Part shown: one piece after another, positions 6,182 through 8,518 of the stretch
Position numbering within the stretch: the first letter of the stretch is position 1
How the letters are laid out: the number at the start of each line of letters is the position of its first letter
Source: Methanobacteriota archaeon
GTDB taxonomy: Archaea; Thermoplasmatota; Poseidoniia; Poseidoniales; Thalassarchaeaceae
DNA length: 8,518 nucleotides
NCBI GenBank assembly: GCA_002714745.1
Contig: PAYF01000023.1
Coordinates: forward strand, 8,857-17,374
Direction of reading: 5' to 3'
Translations under genes and position numbers: made by a program
The notes under the pieces: generated by a model
Told to the model about the DNA's origin: nothing
The model's database searches: none
What the model saw: only the letters and a program-made list of their open reading frames with translations

Positions 6182-6766
6182 GTGCTGAGACGTGCGACGA
6201 CGACTATCAGAGTCGATGACACCCTTATTTTGAGGCCAGCTACGGAGGAGTACAGCGAAACACTACTTGAGGCATTTGAAGAGACCTGGCCCGAGGTTAG
6301 CAGGGCCATGCCATGGATTAACCCAGACATGCCGTTTGAATCTCAGATGCAGGACTTTCTGACCGAGACCGAGGGAATGGGGCGCTCTGGGATGCTACAT
6401 CATTGGGTGATGATCAGGCCGTGGGACAACGCGATTCTTGGTCTAATTGGGTTCGACAGGGTGACCCGTTCGGGCAAGGCACATTGGAACCTCGGATATT
6501 GGGTTCGCAGCTCCGAGCAACAACATGGCCTTGCTCGAAAAGCGATTAATGCGGCTCTGCAATGGATGGGGGAAGTGGAGGAGTCATGGATTGAACTCAA
6601 GGTCGACCCAAACAATCCTCCCGGCAGAAGCACCGTGATGAGAGCAGTCAGAGATTGGAAGGGCGAGAGATGCATAGATGGCGACTCGGCAATTACCGTC
6701 GCTGGAGTCAGGACCAAGCACGAATGCCATCTCATCAAGACGGGGCCTTCTCTAGGACCGAGATGA
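6182..6766 (+). CDS. GNAT-family N-acetyltransferase (RimJ/RimL-like)
   Basis: A 194-aa protein fitting the single-domain GNAT fold, which moves an acetyl group from acetyl-CoA to an amine. It begins with the RimJ/RimL-style opening LILRPATEEYSETLLEAF (15-32). It continues with WVMIRPWDNAILGLIGFD (75-92, strands with a conserved Gly), then HWNLGYWVRSSEQQHGLARKAI (101-122). QQHGLA in that stretch is the acetyl-CoA pyrophosphate-binding motif (Q/R-x-x-G-x-G/A). IELKVDPNNPPGRSTVMRAV (137-156) carries the Asn and Ser typical of motif B. RimJ/RimL relatives acetylate ribosomal protein N-termini or small molecules; the substrate here cannot be read from sequence. The start is GTG 6182, since no in-frame ATG precedes the conserved region. 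It lies 40 bp after the zinc-ribbon gene, probably co-transcribed, and 73 bp before aceE. Confidence 0.87.
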   Translation: MLRRATTTIRVDDTLILRPATEEYSETLLEAFEETWPEVSRAMPWINPDMPFESQMQDFLTETEGMGRSGMLHHWVMIRPWDNAILGLIGFDRVTRSGKAHWNLGYWVRSSEQQHGLARKAINAALQWMGEVEESWIELKVDPNNPPGRSTVMRAVRDWKGERCIDGDSAITVAGVRTKHECHLIKTGPSLGPR

Positions 6767-6809
6767 CCTTCTAGGCACGACCCATTGAAAAGACCCCCAA
6801 CTGTCCCAG

Positions 6810-6830
6810 ACCTGCCCCAATGGGGCAGGT
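6810..6830. promoter_or_regulatory. Perfect 21-bp palindrome before aceE, possible operator or leader hairpin
   Basis: Arms ACCTGCCCCA and TGGGGCAGGT are exactly complementary around one central A. The palindrome ends nine bases before ATG 6840. The best TATA-like string nearby (TTGAAAAG, about 6785-6792) would place the transcript start near the left arm. Such a site could be the operator of a dimeric repressor controlling aceE. In RNA, the right arm holds AGGT, the only Shine-Dalgarno-like sequence before the ATG, so a hairpin could mask it. A terminator for the GNAT gene is less likely because no T-tract follows. Confidence 0.55.
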
Positions 6831-6839
6831 AGATGCAGT

Positions 6840-8518
6840 ATGCCGCCTAATGACCCTCGCCAAACCCTCCCCGATTCTGATCCCGAGGAGACTGATGAGT
6901 GGCTCGAGGCACTACGCTCAGTAGTCGAAACACAAGGGGCCCAAAGAGCTAGGATGCTTCTGCATGAGATTATGGCAGAAGCAGAGGGGCTGTCCATCCC
7001 AATCCGTCCACCTTCTCAGACCCCATATCTCAATTCCATCTCAATCGAGCAGCAACCACCTTATCCAGGTAACCTGGAGTTTGAGGAGAGGGTGCAGAAC
7101 GCTGTGTTATGGAATGCTGCAGTCATGGTCTCTGATGCCAACCGCAGAATAGATGGCATTGGAGGACACATCTCGACATATGCATCGAGCTCCACACTAT
7201 ATGAGGTCGGATTCAACCATGTCTTCAGAGGCAAGGAGCACAATGGAATCGGAGATGCAATCTACGTCCAGGGCCATGCCAGTCCTGGGATTTACGCCAG
7301 AGCTTTCCTCGAGGACAGACTCACTGAGAACGAATTGCTGAACTTCAGGCAGGAGGCGTACGGTTCAGGACTGTCCTCTTATCCACACCCTAGGCTGATG
7401 CCCGATTTCTGGGAATATCCGACAGTGTCGATGGGCCTAGGGCCGCTCGGCGCTGTGATGCACGCTAGGTTCTGGAAATACTTGCACCAGAGAGGCCTTG
7501 CAGATACCTCTGAGAGCAGGGTGTTCGCATTTTTGGGAGACGGAGAAATGGACGAGCCTGAGTCAATAGCTTCGATTGCTGTTGCCGGCAGAGAAGGGCT
7601 CGACAACCTGATTGTAGTCGTGAACTGCAACCTACAGAGACTAGACGGTCCGGTCAGAGGCAATGCGAAGATTGTGCAGGAACTTGAGGGCCTCTACCGA
7701 GGTGCAGGTTGGACCGTCATCAAGGTGCTTTGGGGGTCAACTTGGGACAGAGTCCTAAGCATGGATAAAAACGGAGAACTGCTAGCACGCTTCGAAGAGA
7801 TCACCGATGGTGATTGGCAACGACTGAGCACACTATCTCCTGCTGGTTTCCGCTCAGAACTATTCTCGGGCAGTGAGAATCTTGAGAGTCTTGGAGCATC
7901 AATGTCTGATGAGGACATCGCAAACCTCTCGCGAGGAGGACACGACCCACGCAAGGTCTACGCGGCGTATCAGGCAGCGTTGGGAGCTGATGGCCCTGCA
8001 GTTATTCTCGCTCATACCGTCAAGGGCTGGGGGATAGACTCGTTTGAGGGTAGGAATTCGACCCACCAGAAGAAGAAGATGGAACTCGAAGACCTAGCTG
8101 CCTACCGAGACGCATTGCAACTCAGAATCGAGGATTCGGCATTGGAGAACAGCCCCTTCCATTCTTTCGAAGAGGATTCGGATGAGTTGGCTTACATGCT
8201 TGAGCGCAGACAGACTCTAGGTGGCTCGCTACCATCACGAGCCCCGACCTCAGTCGATTATGATCTACCCGATACAGACACTTACTCAGCATTCGATGAA
8301 GGCACACGACAGGGCCAAGAAGTCTCTACCACGATGGCCTTCGTCAGACTGTTGCGCAATCTGCTGAAGTCACAGATAGGCGAGAGAGTTGTACCAATTA
8401 TACCCGATGAGGGAAGGACCTTCGGGATGGACCCGCTATTCAGCGAATTCAGCATCTTTGCATCACATGGCCAGAAGTACACACCCGTCGACCATGCGAT
8501 GCTGCTGAGATACAAGGA
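6840..8518 (+). CDS. aceE: Pyruvate dehydrogenase E1, homodimeric type, C-terminus cut off by window edge
   Basis: Thiamine-diphosphate-dependent E1 of the pyruvate dehydrogenase complex. It decarboxylates pyruvate and passes the acetyl group to lipoyl-E2. The first 559 residues are present (E. coli AceE is 887). Hallmarks are HISTYASSSTLYEVGFNH (110-127), QGHASPGIYARAFLE (144-158), SSYPHPRLMPDFW (179-191), VSMGLGPLGA (196-205), the ThDP/Mg motif GDGEMDEPES (233-242) with NCN (262-264) and LQRLDGPVRGN (265-275), GGHDPRKVYAA (366-376), HTVKGWG (392-398), the inner loop with THQ (408-410) and the second-domain start DEGRTFGMDPLF (523-534). The N-terminus has a hydrophilic leader of about 30 residues. 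ATG 6840 has AGGT nine bases upstream. The C-terminal domain lies outside the window. E2 and E3 genes would be expected downstream but are not visible. No frameshift is seen. Confidence 0.95.
   Translation, partial: MPPNDPRQTLPDSDPEETDEWLEALRSVVETQGAQRARMLLHEIMAEAEGLSIPIRPPSQTPYLNSISIEQQPPYPGNLEFEERVQNAVLWNAAVMVSDANRRIDGIGGHISTYASSSTLYEVGFNHVFRGKEHNGIGDAIYVQGHASPGIYARAFLEDRLTENELLNFRQEAYGSGLSSYPHPRLMPDFWEYPTVSMGLGPLGAVMHARFWKYLHQRGLADTSESRVFAFLGDGEMDEPESIASIAVAGREGLDNLIVVVNCNLQRLDGPVRGNAKIVQELEGLYRGAGWTVIKVLWGSTWDRVLSMDKNGELLARFEEITDGDWQRLSTLSPAGFRSELFSGSENLESLGASMSDEDIANLSRGGHDPRKVYAAYQAALGADGPAVILAHTVKGWGIDSFEGRNSTHQKKKMELEDLAAYRDALQLRIEDSALENSPFHSFEEDSDELAYMLERRQTLGGSLPSRAPTSVDYDLPDTDTYSAFDEGTRQGQEVSTTMAFVRLLRNLLKSQIGERVVPIIPDEGRTFGMDPLFSEFSIFASHGQKYTPVDHAMLLRYK

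Noticed and set aside
6810..6830. The palindrome as an intrinsic terminator of the GNAT gene
   Set aside because: No T-run follows on the plus strand and the loop would be very short. An operator or leader element fits the position better.
7379..7954. Minus-strand ORFs within the aceE region
   Set aside because: They are antisense shadows of aceE, whose plus-strand frame carries continuous family motifs.

Overview
The window looks like a piece of an archaeal chromosome. The best guess is a planktonic marine euryarchaeon of the Marine Group II/III (Poseidoniales-like) kind. The evidence is a type II methionine aminopeptidase, an archaeal/eukaryotic-style UPF1/IGHMBP2-like helicase, two acidic SAP-domain proteins (one membrane-anchored, one with a zinc ribbon and Glu-Pro repeats), and a GTG start preceded by a TATA-like box at leaderless spacing. 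The lineage is an inference from gene content, not from a marker tree. There are no mobile elements, CRISPR arrays, tRNAs or rRNAs, and coding density is high.

Left part, minus strand. Transcription runs from about 4912 down to 669 through four closely packed genes: a superfamily-1 helicase, an RDD-family membrane protein, a YrdC/Sua5-domain protein (t6A tRNA modification family) and methionine aminopeptidase (map). Junctions are 8 bp, 7 bp and a 22 bp overlap. The three downstream starts have Shine-Dalgarno-like sequences lying in the end of the gene before, so this is probably one translationally coupled operon. A small hairpin lies just past map. Beyond it, a fifth minus-strand gene, with its own TATA-like promoter, runs off the left edge. 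It encodes a SAP domain joined to one transmembrane helix and an outer domain.

Right part, plus strand. A zinc-ribbon/SAP/proline-rich acidic protein starts 11 bp from the helicase ATG and is followed at 40 bp by a GNAT acetyltransferase. After 73 bp containing a perfect 21-bp palindrome comes a homodimeric-type pyruvate dehydrogenase E1 (aceE), cut by the right edge.

Functionally, the minus-strand operon holds information-processing housekeeping: RNA/DNA helicase, tRNA modification and N-terminal Met removal. The right end begins central carbon metabolism (pyruvate to acetyl-CoA). The most unusual points are the bacterial-type AceE in a probable archaeon with a palindrome at its 5' end, and the two SAP-domain proteins, one of which could link DNA to the membrane. 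I did not find a clearly new multi-gene system.
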